A DNA stretch of 64,000 nt. It comes from Pseudotabrizicola sediminis. Its GTDB lineage: Bacteria > Pseudomonadota > Alphaproteobacteria > Rhodobacterales > Rhodobacteraceae. Positions 45,042 to 54,146 of the stretch are shown in pieces (position 1 is the stretch's first letter; each line of letters starts with the position of its first letter). The stretch covers positions 456,556 through 520,555 of the forward strand of contig NZ_RPEM01000001.1 of the NCBI RefSeq assembly GCF_004745575.1. The letters run 5' to 3'. The notes beneath the pieces were generated by a model. That model was not told the DNA's origin, ran no database searches, and saw only the letters and a list, made by a program, of their open reading frames with translations. Both the position numbers and the translations under genes were made by a program.

Positions 45042-45965
45042 ATGACCGTCGTACCCGCCACCCTGCCCCGACCCTCGCTTGCGCTGGCGCATCTGGCCTG
45101 CGCCGGATCTATGCTGGTCTGGGCGGCGGGGCTTCCGGCGGCAGACCTGCTGATCCCGCATGTACCGGCCCTGACCCTGACCGCCGCGCGGATGACCATT
45201 GCCGCGCTTGCCCTGCTGCCGGTCTGGTGGCTGCTCGACGGATCGCGCGCCATTCTGGGCGCCGCATGGGGCATCGGGCTGATGATCGGGGCGGTCAACA
45301 GCCTTGGGGCCTTTGGGCTGATCCTGGGGCAGGCAAGGTCTGATGCGGTGACGGTGGCCATCGTTTCTGCCGCCATGCCGATCATCGGCATGGGGATCGA
45401 GGTAGTTCTTGATGGCCGCCGGATCACGCGCGCGCTGATCCTTGGCATCGGGCTTTCGCTGTTGGGCGGGCTGATCGCGCTGGACGGGGGCGGATCGGGT
45501 GGTGGTACGGTGCTGGGGGCGCTTCTGTGCCTTGGGTCCATCGTGATCTTCACCTTCAGCTCGCGCTGGACGGTGACCGCCTATCCCCGCCTGTCGCCCT
45601 TGGGGCGCACGACGATCACGCTCTGCGGCGGCGCGCTGGCGGCTGTGGTGATGGCGGGGCTGGCCACGCTGTTTGGCCTACCCGCACCCGAATGGGACGC
45701 GCTTGGCCTGCCCGAGGCCGGGGCGATGTTTGTCTATGCCTTTGCCGCACTTGCCCTGTCGCAGGTGCTGTGGATCACCTCGGTCGGGCGGCTGGGGATC
45801 GGCATCGCTTCGCTGCACATCAACGCCACGCCCTTCTATGTGATGCTGATCCTGTTCGCCTTTGGCGGCCCGTGGCTCTGGCATCAGGTGTTTGGCGCGG
45901 CGCTGGTGGCGGTGGGGGTGATGGTGGCACAAGGCCTCTTGCACCCGTCCCGCCTGCGCGGGTAA
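45042..45965 (+). CDS. DMT-family (EamA) transporter
   Basis: A 307-residue permease with ten hydrophobic segments in two EamA halves. Conserved-looking stretches are LTLTAARMTIAALALLPVW, FGLILGQARSDAVTVAIVSAAMPI and VYAFAALALSQVLWITSVGRLGIGIASLHINATPFYVML. Such carriers export amino acids or metabolites. The start was taken at MTVVPATL after AAGG. A small hairpin GCAGGC-AA-GCCTGC at 45001 lies between it and tpiA. Confidence 0.83.
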   Translation: MTVVPATLPRPSLALAHLACAGSMLVWAAGLPAADLLIPHVPALTLTAARMTIAALALLPVWWLLDGSRAILGAAWGIGLMIGAVNSLGAFGLILGQARSDAVTVAIVSAAMPIIGMGIEVVLDGRRITRALILGIGLSLLGGLIALDGGGSGGGTVLGALLCLGSIVIFTFSSRWTVTAYPRLSPLGRTTITLCGGALAAVVMAGLATLFGLPAPEWDALGLPEAGAMFVYAFAALALSQVLWITSVGRLGIGIASLHINATPFYVMLILFAFGGPWLWHQVFGAALVAVGVMVAQGLLHPSRLRG

Positions 45966-45969
45966 GCCC

Positions 45970-47157
45970 ATGCCCATGCAGACCCTGTCCCAATCCCCGA
46001 CCGAGCCGGATTTTGTCCAGAATCCCTATCCGTTCTACGAACGTGCCCGCGCCGCCGGCCCGTTCTTTCACTGGCAGGACTACGGGCTGATCTGCACGCC
46101 TGTCGCGGCGGCGGCCAATGCCATCTTCCGCGACCGCCGCTTTGGCCGCGAGGTGCCGCCCGACCTCGCGCGCCCGATTGCCCCGCACACCGCCCCGTTC
46201 TACGCGGTCGAGGCGCATTCGATGCTGGAGCTGGAGCCGCCACGCCACACCCGCCTGCGCAGCCTTGTGCTGCGCGCCTTCACCTCGCGCCGGATCGCCG
46301 GGTTGCAGCCGGATGTCGAAAGCCTGAGCCACAGCCTGATCGACGCGCTGCCGGAGGGCGAATTCGACCTGATCACCGGCTTTGCGCAGGCCCTGCCGGT
46401 GATCATCATCGCCCGCCTTCTGGGCGTACCCGAGGATATGGCGGGGCAGCTTCTGCGCTGGTCCAACGCGATGGTCGGCATGTATCAGGCGCGGCGCACG
46501 CATGACATGGAGGTTGCGGCCAGTGATGCCGCGCGCGACTTCTCCGACTTTCTGCGCGGCTATGTCGAACAGCGCCGCAAAGCCCCCGCCGATGACCTGA
46601 TCACCCAGCTGATCGCGGCCGAAAGCGACGGCGAACGCCTGTCGACGGATGAGCTGATCACCACCTGCATCCTTTTGCTGAACGCAGGGCACGAGGCGAC
46701 GGTGCACACCATCGGCAATGGCGTGAAAACCCTGCTGGAAACCGGATCTGTGGCGCAGATCCTGTCGCCCGACACGGTGCAGGACACGGTAGAAGAGATC
46801 CTGCGCTTCGACCCGGCGCTGCACATGTTCACCCGCACCGCCTATGAAAGCGTTGAGGTGATGGGCCATACCTTCGCGCGCGGCGATCAGGTGGCGCTGC
46901 TGCTGGGGGCCACCAACCGCGACCCGGCCCTGTGGGACCGCCCCGACCACTTTTTGCCGGGGCGCACCGCAAAGCCTAACCTGACCTTCGGCGCGGGCCT
47001 GCATTTCTGCGTCGGCGCGCCGCTGGCCCGGCTGGAACTGCAGATCGCCCTGCCCATACTGTTTCGCCGCCTGCCCGGCCTGCGTCTGGCCGAAGCCCCC
47101 CGCTACGCTGATGTTTACCACTTCCACGGGCTGGAGCGGCTGTTGCTGGCGCGATGA
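45970..47157 (+). CDS. Cytochrome P450
   Basis: A 395-residue soluble P450. The heme loop is TFGAGLHFCVGAPLARLE with Cys347 as iron ligand; the I-helix oxygen motif is NAGHEAT (about 238-244); the K-helix ExxR is EILR (276-279). Length is typical for a bacterial class I enzyme. It starts four bases after the DMT stop, so both are co-expressed. No ferredoxin is adjacent. The substrate is unknown. Confidence 0.94.
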   Translation: MPMQTLSQSPTEPDFVQNPYPFYERARAAGPFFHWQDYGLICTPVAAAANAIFRDRRFGREVPPDLARPIAPHTAPFYAVEAHSMLELEPPRHTRLRSLVLRAFTSRRIAGLQPDVESLSHSLIDALPEGEFDLITGFAQALPVIIIARLLGVPEDMAGQLLRWSNAMVGMYQARRTHDMEVAASDAARDFSDFLRGYVEQRRKAPADDLITQLIAAESDGERLSTDELITTCILLLNAGHEATVHTIGNGVKTLLETGSVAQILSPDTVQDTVEEILRFDPALHMFTRTAYESVEVMGHTFARGDQVALLLGATNRDPALWDRPDHFLPGRTAKPNLTFGAGLHFCVGAPLARLELQIALPILFRRLPGLRLAEAPRYADVYHFHGLERLLLAR

Positions 47158-47225
47158 CGCCTGCGCCAGCCCCTATGGCCACGCGATCCTGAAGGTGCTG
47201 CTGGTGGCGTGAGGTCTGGGCGACC

Positions 47226-47687
47226 CTATAATGGCAGCACGGTGGTGGACTTGATCTCTTCCATGCTCAGCAGGGCTGTCACGTTGTAGATCTTCACCTC
47301 GGAAATCAGCGCCTGATAGAACTGATCATAGGCGCGGGCATTCCTGACCCGCACTTTCAGGATATAGTCGATATCGCCCGCCAGCCGGTGCGCCTCCAGC
47401 ACTTCGGGGCGGTCGCGCAGGGTTTTGAGGAACTTGCGCTGCCATTCGGCCTCATGCTCTGACGTGCGGATCAGCACGAAGAAGCAGGCCTCCAGCCCCA
47501 GCGCCTCGGCGTCCAGAATCGCGGTCTGACGGGTGATCACGCCCTGTTCGCGCATCCGGCGGATGCGGTTCCACACCGGCGTTTTCGACGACCCCACCTT
47601 GCGCGCGATTTCATCCAGCGACTGGCTGGAATCCAGCTGCAATTCGCCAAGGATTTTCCGGTCCAGTTCGTCCAGTTGGGCCGCCAT
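47226..47687 (-). CDS. Lrp/AsnC-family regulator of the sulfur operon
   Basis: A 153-residue Lrp-type regulator. The helix-turn-helix reads SLDEIARKVGSSKTPVWNRIRRMREQGVI (about 23-51), followed by the RAM ligand domain ending VTALLSMEEIKSTTVLPL. It is divergent from the cobA-cysI-cysH operon, an arrangement common in Rhodobacterales, and probably controls it. Effector unknown; a sulfur amino acid is likely. Confidence 0.87.
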   Translation of the reverse strand: MAAQLDELDRKILGELQLDSSQSLDEIARKVGSSKTPVWNRIRRMREQGVITRQTAILDAEALGLEACFFVLIRTSEHEAEWQRKFLKTLRDRPEVLEAHRLAGDIDYILKVRVRNARAYDQFYQALISEVKIYNVTALLSMEEIKSTTVLPL

Positions 47688-47825
47688 TCACCATTTCCTT
47701 CGTTTTGCAGAACCCCTGCCCCGCTTCGGCGCAGTATCGGAACAGGTTTCCTTATCTGCAAGGGGGCATGGCGGGGGGCAGGGAAAATATCCTATATTGA
47801 CGCGGCACAGCCAAAGGAATCCGCC
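47688..47825. promoter_or_regulatory. Divergent Lrp/cobA promoter region
   Basis: The 138-base gap contains AATAT-CCT-ATATT (47786-47798), a perfect inverted repeat overlapping a possible -10 box TATATT for cobA, and GGAA-N5-TTCC (47739-47751). AAAGGAA at 47813-47819 is the cobA Shine-Dalgarno. The palindromes are candidate Lrp sites. Confidence 0.45.
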
Positions 47826-48593
47826 ATGCCCACGCTGCACCAGCCCTTGCTGCCCGCCGTCGCCTTTGTCGGCGCAGGCCCGGGTGCGGCCGAGCATCTG
47901 ACGCTGGGGGCTTACCGCGCGCTGCAAGAGGCCGAAGTGGTGATCCATGACCGGCTGGTGGGGGCCGAGGTGCTGGCGCTGATCCCGGCCACGGCGACCC
48001 GCGTCGATGTCGGCAAGGAAGGTTTTGGCCCCAGCACCGCGCAGGCCACGATCAACGCGACACTGGTTGCCCATGCAAGGACCGGCGCGCGGGTGGTGCG
48101 GCTCAAGGGCGGCGATTGCGGGATTTTCGGGCGGTTGGATGAGGAGATGGACGCGCTGACCGCAGCGGGCCTGCCGTTCCGCATCCTGCCCGGCCTGACC
48201 TCCGCCACCGTGGCTGCCGCCAACATCGGCCAGAGCCTGACCAGACGCGGTCGCAACGCCAGCCTGCGCATCCTGACCGGGCATGACATGGCCGGATTTG
48301 CCGAACAGGACTGGCGCGGCATGGCGCGGACGGGGGAGGTTGCGGCGATCTACATGGGCAAGAAATCGGCCCGTTTCATTCAGGGCCGGCTGATGATGCA
48401 TGGTGCGGCCCCCGGCACCGATATCACCATCGTCGAAAACGTCAGCCGCGCCGATCAGCGCATCATCGGCACCACCCTCGCCCATCTGCCCGAGGCCATC
48501 GCCACCTGCGACGGGCCGGCCGTTATCCTGTTCGGCCTCGCCCCGCGCGCGGCTGCGTCCTCCCTTGCCCAATTGAAAGAAGCCACCGCATGA
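47826..48593 (+). CDS. cobA: Uroporphyrinogen-III C-methyltransferase
   Basis: A 255-residue SUMT enzyme that makes precorrin-2, the siroheme precursor needed by CysI. SAM-binding FVGAGPGAAEHLTLGAYRAL is at the N-terminus and IHDRLVG follows. The usual RLKGGDPFVFGRG loop reads RLKGGDCGIFGRL here, an unusual variant. It lacks the CysG dehydrogenase/ferrochelatase part, so another enzyme must finish siroheme. First gene of the sulfur operon. Confidence 0.9.
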   Translation: MPTLHQPLLPAVAFVGAGPGAAEHLTLGAYRALQEAEVVIHDRLVGAEVLALIPATATRVDVGKEGFGPSTAQATINATLVAHARTGARVVRLKGGDCGIFGRLDEEMDALTAAGLPFRILPGLTSATVAAANIGQSLTRRGRNASLRILTGHDMAGFAEQDWRGMARTGEVAAIYMGKKSARFIQGRLMMHGAAPGTDITIVENVSRADQRIIGTTLAHLPEAIATCDGPAVILFGLAPRAAASSLAQLKEATA

Positions 48594-48895
48594 GCCGCCA
48601 GTTCACCCCGAAAGTCGTCACCGCCAACCGCCTGCGCGAAGGCGATGTGGTGTACCTGACCGCCGATGACCAATGGTCGCCGCTGCACCATCAGGCAGAG
48701 CTGATCGAGGATGAGGCCCATGCGCAACTGCGCCTGCTGCATGCATCGAGCCAGAAACTGCTGATCGTGGGCCCCTATCTGGCCGATGCCAAGGCAGGCC
48801 CCAGCGGGCCAGAGCCGGTGCATTTCCGCGAGGCATTCCGCACCCGTGGCCCGTCGAACTATGACCACGGCAAGCAAGCAGATCTAAGGGCATAA
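48590..48895 (+). CDS. DUF2849 protein
   Basis: A 101-residue small protein recognised from its place and pattern: VVTANRLREGDVVYLTADDQWS at the N-terminus and REAFRTRGPSNYDHGKQADL at the end. It starts within the cobA stop (ATGA) and is two bases from cysI. DUF2849 proteins are found beside sulfite reductase in alphaproteobacteria; a role in siroheme handling is likely but unproven. Confidence 0.87.
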   Translation: MSRQFTPKVVTANRLREGDVVYLTADDQWSPLHHQAELIEDEAHAQLRLLHASSQKLLIVGPYLADAKAGPSGPEPVHFREAFRTRGPSNYDHGKQADLRA

Positions 48896-48897
48896 AG

Positions 48898-50568
48898 ATG
48901 TATTCCTATTCCGACTTCGACGAGTCCTTCGTCCGCGCCCGTGTTGCCCAGTTCACCCAGCAGGTCGAACGCCGCCTTGATGGCTCGCTCACCGAAGAGG
49001 AATTCCGCCCGCTGCGCCTGATGAACGGGCTTTATCTGCAACTGCACGCCTATATGCTGCGGGTAGCCATTCCCTATGGCACCATCAGCCCGCATCAGAT
49101 GCGGCAGCTGGCGATGATCGCCGACACCTATGACAAGGGCTATGGCCACTTCACCACCCGGCAGAACATCCAGTTCAACTGGCCCATACTGCCCGATGTG
49201 CCCGCGATCCTTTCCGCACTGGCAGATGTCGAGATGCACGCCATCCAGACCTCCGGCAACTGCGTGCGCAATGTCACCGCCGACCATTTTGCCGGGGCGG
49301 CGGCGGATGAGATTGAAGACCCGCGTCCTTACGCCGAACTGCTGCGGCAATGGTCCACCGATCACCCCGAATTCCAGTTCCTGCCGCGCAAGTTCAAGAT
49401 CGCCATCACCGGTGCCCCAAATGACCGCGCCGTGACCCGCGCGCATGACATCGGCCTGCGTATGGTCAAGAACGCCGCGGGCGAGTCGGGGTTCGAGGTG
49501 ATGGTCGGCGGTGGCCTTGGCCGCACACCGATGATTGCGCACACGGTCAGGAATTTCCTGCCCGTGGCCGATTTGTTGCCATATGTCGAGGCGGTTCTGA
49601 GCGTTTACAACACGCTGGGACGGCGCGACAACAAGTACAAGGCCCGCATCAAGATCACCGTGCATGAGACCGGGAAAGAAGAGATTTCCCGGATGATCGA
49701 AGAGCGGTTCGCTGAATTGCGCCCGCTGTTCGGTGGCCATGATCAGGAATTGCTGGAAGACATCCGTGCCGCCTTCGCGCCGCCTGCGTTCCGCAACGCG
49801 CCGCTGGGTGCCTATGACGCGTTCTACAAGGCCGACCCCACCTTCCGATCCTGGGCCGACACAAATCTGTCGCAGCACCGCAATGACCAGTATGCCATCG
49901 TCACCATCAGCGTGAAGGCGCATGGCCAGACGCCCGGCGACGCGTCCTCGGATCAGATGCGCATGATGGCCGATCTGGCCGAGCGCTATGGCCACAACGA
50001 TCTGCGCATCAGCCACGAGCAGAACGTGATCCTGCCGCATGTCCACAAATCCGACCTTCCGGCGGTGCATGCGGCCCTTGCGCAGGTGGGGCTGGCCACC
50101 GCCAATGTCGGGCTGATTTCCGACATCATCGCCTGCCCCGGCATGGATTACTGCGCCCTTGCCACTGCGCGATCGATCCCGATTGCCACCCAGATCGCAG
50201 ACCGCTTCGAGGCGCTGGATCTGGAGCATGACATCGGGCCGATGAAGATCAAGATCTCGGGCTGCATCAACGCCTGCGGGCACCACCATGTCGGCCATAT
50301 CGGCATTCTGGGGCTGGACCGGGCGGGGGTGGAAAACTACCAGATTACCCTCGGCGGCGACGGCACGGAAACCGCCGCCATCGGCGACAAGACCGGCCCG
50401 GGCTTTGCCTATGACGAGATTGTGCCGGCGGTGGAACGCATCATGCGCGCCTACCTGACTGTGCGCGAGGCCCCGCAGGAAACCTTCCTGCAAACGGTCC
50501 GCCGTTTGGGGCTAGACCCGTTCAAAGCCGCGCTGTACGGGACCGAAGGCGCTCAGGATGCCGCGTGA
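48898..50568 (+). CDS. cysI: Sulfite reductase hemoprotein (nitrite/sulfite reductase)
   Basis: A 556-residue siroheme and 4Fe-4S enzyme, six-electron reductase of sulfite. N-terminal GHFTTRQNIQFNWP and QTSGNCVRNVTADHFAG bind siroheme; the cluster cysteines are in IIACPGMDYCALA (about 418-424) and KISGCINACGHHHVGHIGI (about 455-460). It probably takes electrons from the Fpr encoded downstream, via ferredoxin. Its end overlaps cysH by 11 bases. Confidence 0.94.
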   Translation: MYSYSDFDESFVRARVAQFTQQVERRLDGSLTEEEFRPLRLMNGLYLQLHAYMLRVAIPYGTISPHQMRQLAMIADTYDKGYGHFTTRQNIQFNWPILPDVPAILSALADVEMHAIQTSGNCVRNVTADHFAGAAADEIEDPRPYAELLRQWSTDHPEFQFLPRKFKIAITGAPNDRAVTRAHDIGLRMVKNAAGESGFEVMVGGGLGRTPMIAHTVRNFLPVADLLPYVEAVLSVYNTLGRRDNKYKARIKITVHETGKEEISRMIEERFAELRPLFGGHDQELLEDIRAAFAPPAFRNAPLGAYDAFYKADPTFRSWADTNLSQHRNDQYAIVTISVKAHGQTPGDASSDQMRMMADLAERYGHNDLRISHEQNVILPHVHKSDLPAVHAALAQVGLATANVGLISDIIACPGMDYCALATARSIPIATQIADRFEALDLEHDIGPMKIKISGCINACGHHHVGHIGILGLDRAGVENYQITLGGDGTETAAIGDKTGPGFAYDEIVPAVERIMRAYLTVREAPQETFLQTVRRLGLDPFKAALYGTEGAQDAA

Positions 50569-51307
50569 TCTGCACACCGGCCCGGTGGCAGAGCGGGTGG
50601 CAGCGCTGAACACGCGCTATAAGCACCACTCTGCCACCGCCGTGCTGGAACACAGCCTGAAGGATGACGATCTGGGCCGGGTGGCCTTGGTCTCATCCTT
50701 TGGCGCGGAATCAGTGGTGCTGCTGCATCTGGTGTCGGTGATCGCCCCCGAAACCCCGGTGCTGTTCATCGACACAAAGATGCTGTTCACGGAAACGCTC
50801 GATTACCAGCGTCAGTTGGCCGACATGCTGCACCTGTGCGACGTACGCACCATCCGCGCCGCGCAGCCGCGCGTGGCGTTCGAAGACCCGGATGGCAGCC
50901 TGCACCAGTTCAACACCGATGCCTGCTGCGCGGTGCGCAAGGTGGAACCGCTGGAACGCGCTCTGTCGGGCTTTGACGGCTGGATCACCGGACGCAAACG
51001 CTATCAAAGCAACACGCGCGGTACGGTGGATTTCTTCGAATCCGAAGGCGATACCCGCATCAAGGTCAACCCGCTGGCCCATTGGGGCCGCGAAGATCTT
51101 GAGGACTATATCGTCAACAACCGCCTGCCACGTCATCCGCTGGTGGCCAAAGGCTACCCCAGCATCGGCTGCGCGCCCTGCACCAGCCCGGTGAAACCGG
51201 GTGAAGACCCGCGCGCAGGCCGTTGGCGGGGAACACAAAAAACCGAATGCGGCATCCATTTCATTGATGGCAAACCCGTTCGCATCACAAAGGACAGTGC
51301 CGCATGA
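50558..51307 (+). CDS. cysH: Adenylyl/phosphoadenylyl-sulfate reductase
   Basis: A 249-residue reductase yielding sulfite. The cysteine pattern Cys123-Cys124, Cys205-x2-Cys208 binds a 4Fe-4S cluster, which marks an APS- rather than PAPS-type enzyme; the catalytic cysteine is Cys231 in TECGIH. The P-loop-like SSFGAESVVLLHL is near residue 46. The start lies within cysI and its stop overlaps the DUF934 start (ATGA). Confidence 0.93.
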   Translation: MPRDLHTGPVAERVAALNTRYKHHSATAVLEHSLKDDDLGRVALVSSFGAESVVLLHLVSVIAPETPVLFIDTKMLFTETLDYQRQLADMLHLCDVRTIRAAQPRVAFEDPDGSLHQFNTDACCAVRKVEPLERALSGFDGWITGRKRYQSNTRGTVDFFESEGDTRIKVNPLAHWGREDLEDYIVNNRLPRHPLVAKGYPSIGCAPCTSPVKPGEDPRAGRWRGTQKTECGIHFIDGKPVRITKDSAA

Positions 51308-51708
51308 GCGTGATCGTCACCGATACGGGCTTTGCGCCCGCCCCGCCCGTCAATGCCGTTACTCTGGCCGATATCGACAGGCATCAGGGCACGCTGGACC
51401 TGACCCACACCGATGACCCGGCGACGGTTGAACCGCACCTTGCAGGGCTGACGCTGATCCGCATCTCGTTTCCTGTCTTCAGCGATGGCCGGGCCTTTAC
51501 CGTCGCACGCCGGTTGCGGATGCTGGGCTATACCGGCGAATTGCGCGCCACCGGCCCGGTGATTTCCGACCAATACGCCATGGCGCGGCGCGTCGGCTTT
51601 GACTCGGTCGAAATCCCCGATGATCTGGCCGCACGTCAGCCCGCCGACCAGTGGCAGTTCCGCGCCGACTGGCAGGCGCATCATTATCAGGCACGTCTGC
51701 GCGCCTGA
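51304..51708 (+). CDS. DUF934 protein, sulfur assimilation accessory
   Basis: A 134-residue protein of DUF934, recognised from LTLIRISFPVFSDGRAFTVARRLRMLGYTGELRATG and ISDQYAMARRVGFDSVEI. It is always close to cysH/cysI in proteobacteria. Its biochemical role is not settled. Translationally coupled to cysH. Confidence 0.9.
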   Translation: MSVIVTDTGFAPAPPVNAVTLADIDRHQGTLDLTHTDDPATVEPHLAGLTLIRISFPVFSDGRAFTVARRLRMLGYTGELRATGPVISDQYAMARRVGFDSVEIPDDLAARQPADQWQFRADWQAHHYQARLRA

Positions 51709-51793
51709 CAGCCCTGAGACACCCCGACGCTTTCCTCCGATCCGGATCATAGCTAGAAGGAAGATGCCGGTGTACCCGCCGGACACAAATCTC

Positions 51794-52633
51794 ATGACCG
51801 AAGTGACCCTGATGACCGACGCAAGCCCTGCCCCGGCCCCCGCCGCAAAACCGCACCTGCCCGACGCGGCAAAAGTCACCTCCGTGACCCATTGGACCGA
51901 CCGGCTGTTTTCCTTCCGGGTCGAACGCCCGCGCACCTTGCGCTTCCGTTCGGGTGAGTTCGTGATGATCGGCCTGATGGGCGACACCGGCAAACCGCTT
52001 TTGCGCGCCTATTCCATCGCGTCGCCCGCCTGGGACGAAGAGCTGGAGTTCTATTCGATCAAGGTGCCCGATGGCCCGCTGACCAGCCGGCTGCAACATA
52101 TCAAGGTCGGCGACGAGATCATCCTGCGCCCGAAACCCGTGGGCACGCTGGTGCATGATGCGCTGCTGCCCGGCAAGCGGCTGTGGTTTCTGGCCACCGG
52201 CACCGGCATCGCGCCTTTTGCGTCGCTGATGCGCGAGCCGGACACTTACGAAAAATACGACCAGATCATCATGATGCACACCTGCCGCGAGGTGGCGGAA
52301 CTGGACTACGGCCGCCAGCTGGTGGAAAGCCTGAAAGATGACCCGTTGATCGGCGAGCTGGTGGGCGACAAGTTGCTGTACTATCCCACCACCACGCGCG
52401 AACCCTACCCTCGCATGGGCCGCGTCACCGACAATCTGTCCTCGGGCAAGGTCTTTGCCGACCTCGGCCTGCCGCCGATGGACCCTGCCACCGACCGCGC
52501 CATGGTCTGCGGGTCACTGGCGTTCAACGTGGATGTGAAGGCCATTCTCGAAGGGTTCGGCCTGCGCGAAGGGGCCAATTCGGAACCGCTGGAATATGTG
52601 GTGGAAAAGGCCTTTGTCGGCGACGGCATCTGA
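51794..52633 (+). CDS. fpr: Ferredoxin--NADP+ reductase
   Basis: A 279-residue flavoprotein. FAD binding RAYSIASPAWDEELEFYSIKV (about 74-94) and NADP binding LWFLATGTGIAPFASLMREP (about 131-150) are clear; the C-terminus ends YVVEKAFVGDGI. It supplies electrons for sulfite reduction and other ferredoxin-dependent steps. The start is uncertain: ATG at 51764 follows AGAAGGAAG too closely, and ATG at 51812 is also possible. Confidence 0.9.
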   Translation: MTEVTLMTDASPAPAPAAKPHLPDAAKVTSVTHWTDRLFSFRVERPRTLRFRSGEFVMIGLMGDTGKPLLRAYSIASPAWDEELEFYSIKVPDGPLTSRLQHIKVGDEIILRPKPVGTLVHDALLPGKRLWFLATGTGIAPFASLMREPDTYEKYDQIIMMHTCREVAELDYGRQLVESLKDDPLIGELVGDKLLYYPTTTREPYPRMGRVTDNLSSGKVFADLGLPPMDPATDRAMVCGSLAFNVDVKAILEGFGLREGANSEPLEYVVEKAFVGDGI

Positions 52634-52653
52634 ACCGATCGTCCCGAAACAGA

Positions 52654-52682
52654 AAAAGGCCGCGCACCCTGCGCGGCCTTTT
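52654..52682. terminator. Bidirectional terminator
   Basis: AAAAGGCCGCGCA-CCC-TGCGCGGCCTTTT: a 13-bp stem with A's on one side and T's on the other. It lies between the convergent fpr and alanine-rich genes and can end both. Confidence 0.9.
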
Positions 52683-52699
52683 CCCGTTCTGGTCCCGGA

Positions 52700-53323
52700 T
52701 CAGAGGCCGAGGGCCGATTTGACCTGAGTGATCACGCCTTCCAGCAGGGCCGGGTTGGAAGATGCGGCATCCACGGCAGAGGTCAGCGTGGTTTTGGTCG
52801 CGGCATCCAGCGACGAGCTGGCGATCAGGCCCTTGACCGCATCGGCGTTGAAATTCTCCGGGTCAAGCGCTGCGGCCCCTGCCGTGGCTGCGCTGGACGC
52901 GGCCTCTTCTGCGGCGTCGGCTGCGGATTCGGCGGCCACATTGGCCGCGTTTGCGGCATCGGTGGCCGCGTCGGTGGTCGCCTCGGCAGCACCTTGAACC
53001 GCTTCGACAGCGGCAGCGGCTGCACCCTGGGCCGCTTGGGCGGCTTCGGCAGCGGCGGCTTCGGCAGCGGCGGCGGCCGCTTCCACCGCTTCGGTCACGG
53101 CGCTTTCGGCCTCTGCAGCGGCGGCCTCTTCGGCGGCAGCAGCAGCGGCGGCTTCGGCCTCGGCAGCGGCGGCCGCAGCGGCTTCTTCCGCTGCCTGCGC
53201 TTCGGCAGCAGCGGTGGCGGCGGCCTGCTCAGCGGCCTGTTGTGCCGGCACATAGCTGAACTGGTAATATCCGCCAGCGGCCAGCAGAATGACGACCGCG
53301 CCAATGATTACAGTTTTGTTCAT
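52700..53323 (-). CDS. Membrane-anchored alanine-rich protein
   Basis: A 207-residue protein: an N-terminal hydrophobic helix (about 4-20, TVIIGAVVILLAAGG), then about 115 residues of almost pure alanine and glutamate in a likely long helix, then a short globular end with GLIASSSLDAATKTTLTSAVDAASSNPALLEGVITQVKSALGL. GGGAG precedes the ATG. Composition like this suggests a rigid periplasmic spacer. Family unknown. Confidence 0.75.
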   Translation of the reverse strand: MNKTVIIGAVVILLAAGGYYQFSYVPAQQAAEQAAATAAAEAQAAEEAAAAAAAEAEAAAAAAAEEAAAAEAESAVTEAVEAAAAAAEAAAAEAAQAAQGAAAAAVEAVQGAAEATTDAATDAANAANVAAESAADAAEEAASSAATAGAAALDPENFNADAVKGLIASSSLDAATKTTLTSAVDAASSNPALLEGVITQVKSALGL

Positions 53324-53544
53324 CTTGATACTCCCATATCCGGGTGTCCCGCCCGGTTGCGTCGCCCATATGGCAGGTGAGCACCCGGTTGAAAAGACGT
53401 GCGCCGCACTGCGGCATGGATTTGGCAGCGATTGGCCGCTTTTCTGCACGTCTTCGGACCAAAATCGCGGTGAATCACATTGAACCCAAAGCGCAGGGCG
53501 TTTATCTTGCCTGCGCCTGTGCAAACCACCAAAGGACGAAAACC

Positions 53545-54084
53545 ATAGCCCGCAGACCCCACAACGCCCCGCCGCAACGTGACACCGGCCCGCGTATCAA
53601 TGATCGCATCCGCAGCCCGGAAATCCGCCTGATCGGCGCGGATGGCGAAAATGTCGGCGTCGTGACGCCCGCCCGCGCCATGGCGATGGCCGAAGAGGCT
53701 GGGCTTGATCTGGTCGAGATCAGCCCGAATGCCGAACCGCCGGTCTGCAAGATCATGGATTTCGGCAAGTTCAAGTATGAGACGCAAAAGCGGGAGGCCG
53801 AAGCCCGCAAGAAGCAGCACATCATCGAGATCAAGGAAATCAAGTTCCGTCCCGGCACGGATACCCATGATTACGACGTGAAGATGCGCTCGGTCCTGAA
53901 GTTTCTGGAAGAGGGTGACAAGGTCAAGATCACCCTGCGTTTCCGGGGCCGCGAAATGGCCCACCAGAACCTTGGGATGGAACTTCTGAACCGCGTGGCC
54001 GCTGATGTCGGCGACAATGGCAAGGTAGAATCGATGCCCCGGCTGGAAGGCCGCCAGATGGTGATGATGATCGGCCCGAAATAA
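53545..54084 (+). CDS. infC: Translation initiation factor IF-3, AUA start
   Basis: A 179-residue IF-3. The N-terminal domain has [24 protein letters not shown]; the linker and C-domain follow with [45 protein letters not shown]. It keeps ribosomal subunits apart and proofreads start codons. No ATG, GTG or TTG fits the family N-terminus ([15 protein letters not shown]). AUA at 53545 stands eight bases after AAAGGA, so it is the likely start, as rare starts in infC allow self-control. Confidence 0.93.
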   Translation: MARRPHNAPPQRDTGPRINDRIRSPEIRLIGADGENVGVVTPARAMAMAEEAGLDLVEISPNAEPPVCKIMDFGKFKYETQKREAEARKKQHIIEIKEIKFRPGTDTHDYDVKMRSVLKFLEEGDKVKITLRFRGREMAHQNLGMELLNRVAADVGDNGKVESMPRLEGRQMVMMIGPK

Positions 54085-54121
54085 GGGTTCAGCATTTTCG
54101 CAGACCATTCGTGACGGATTG

Positions 54122-54146
54122 CGGGGGCCAGTGCGGCCCCCGTTTT
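54122..54146 (+). terminator. infC terminator
   Basis: CGGGGGCC and GGCCCCCG form an 8-bp stem with a 5-base loop, followed by TTTT at 54143-54146, next to the stop of the convergent molybdopterin-binding gene. Confidence 0.75.
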
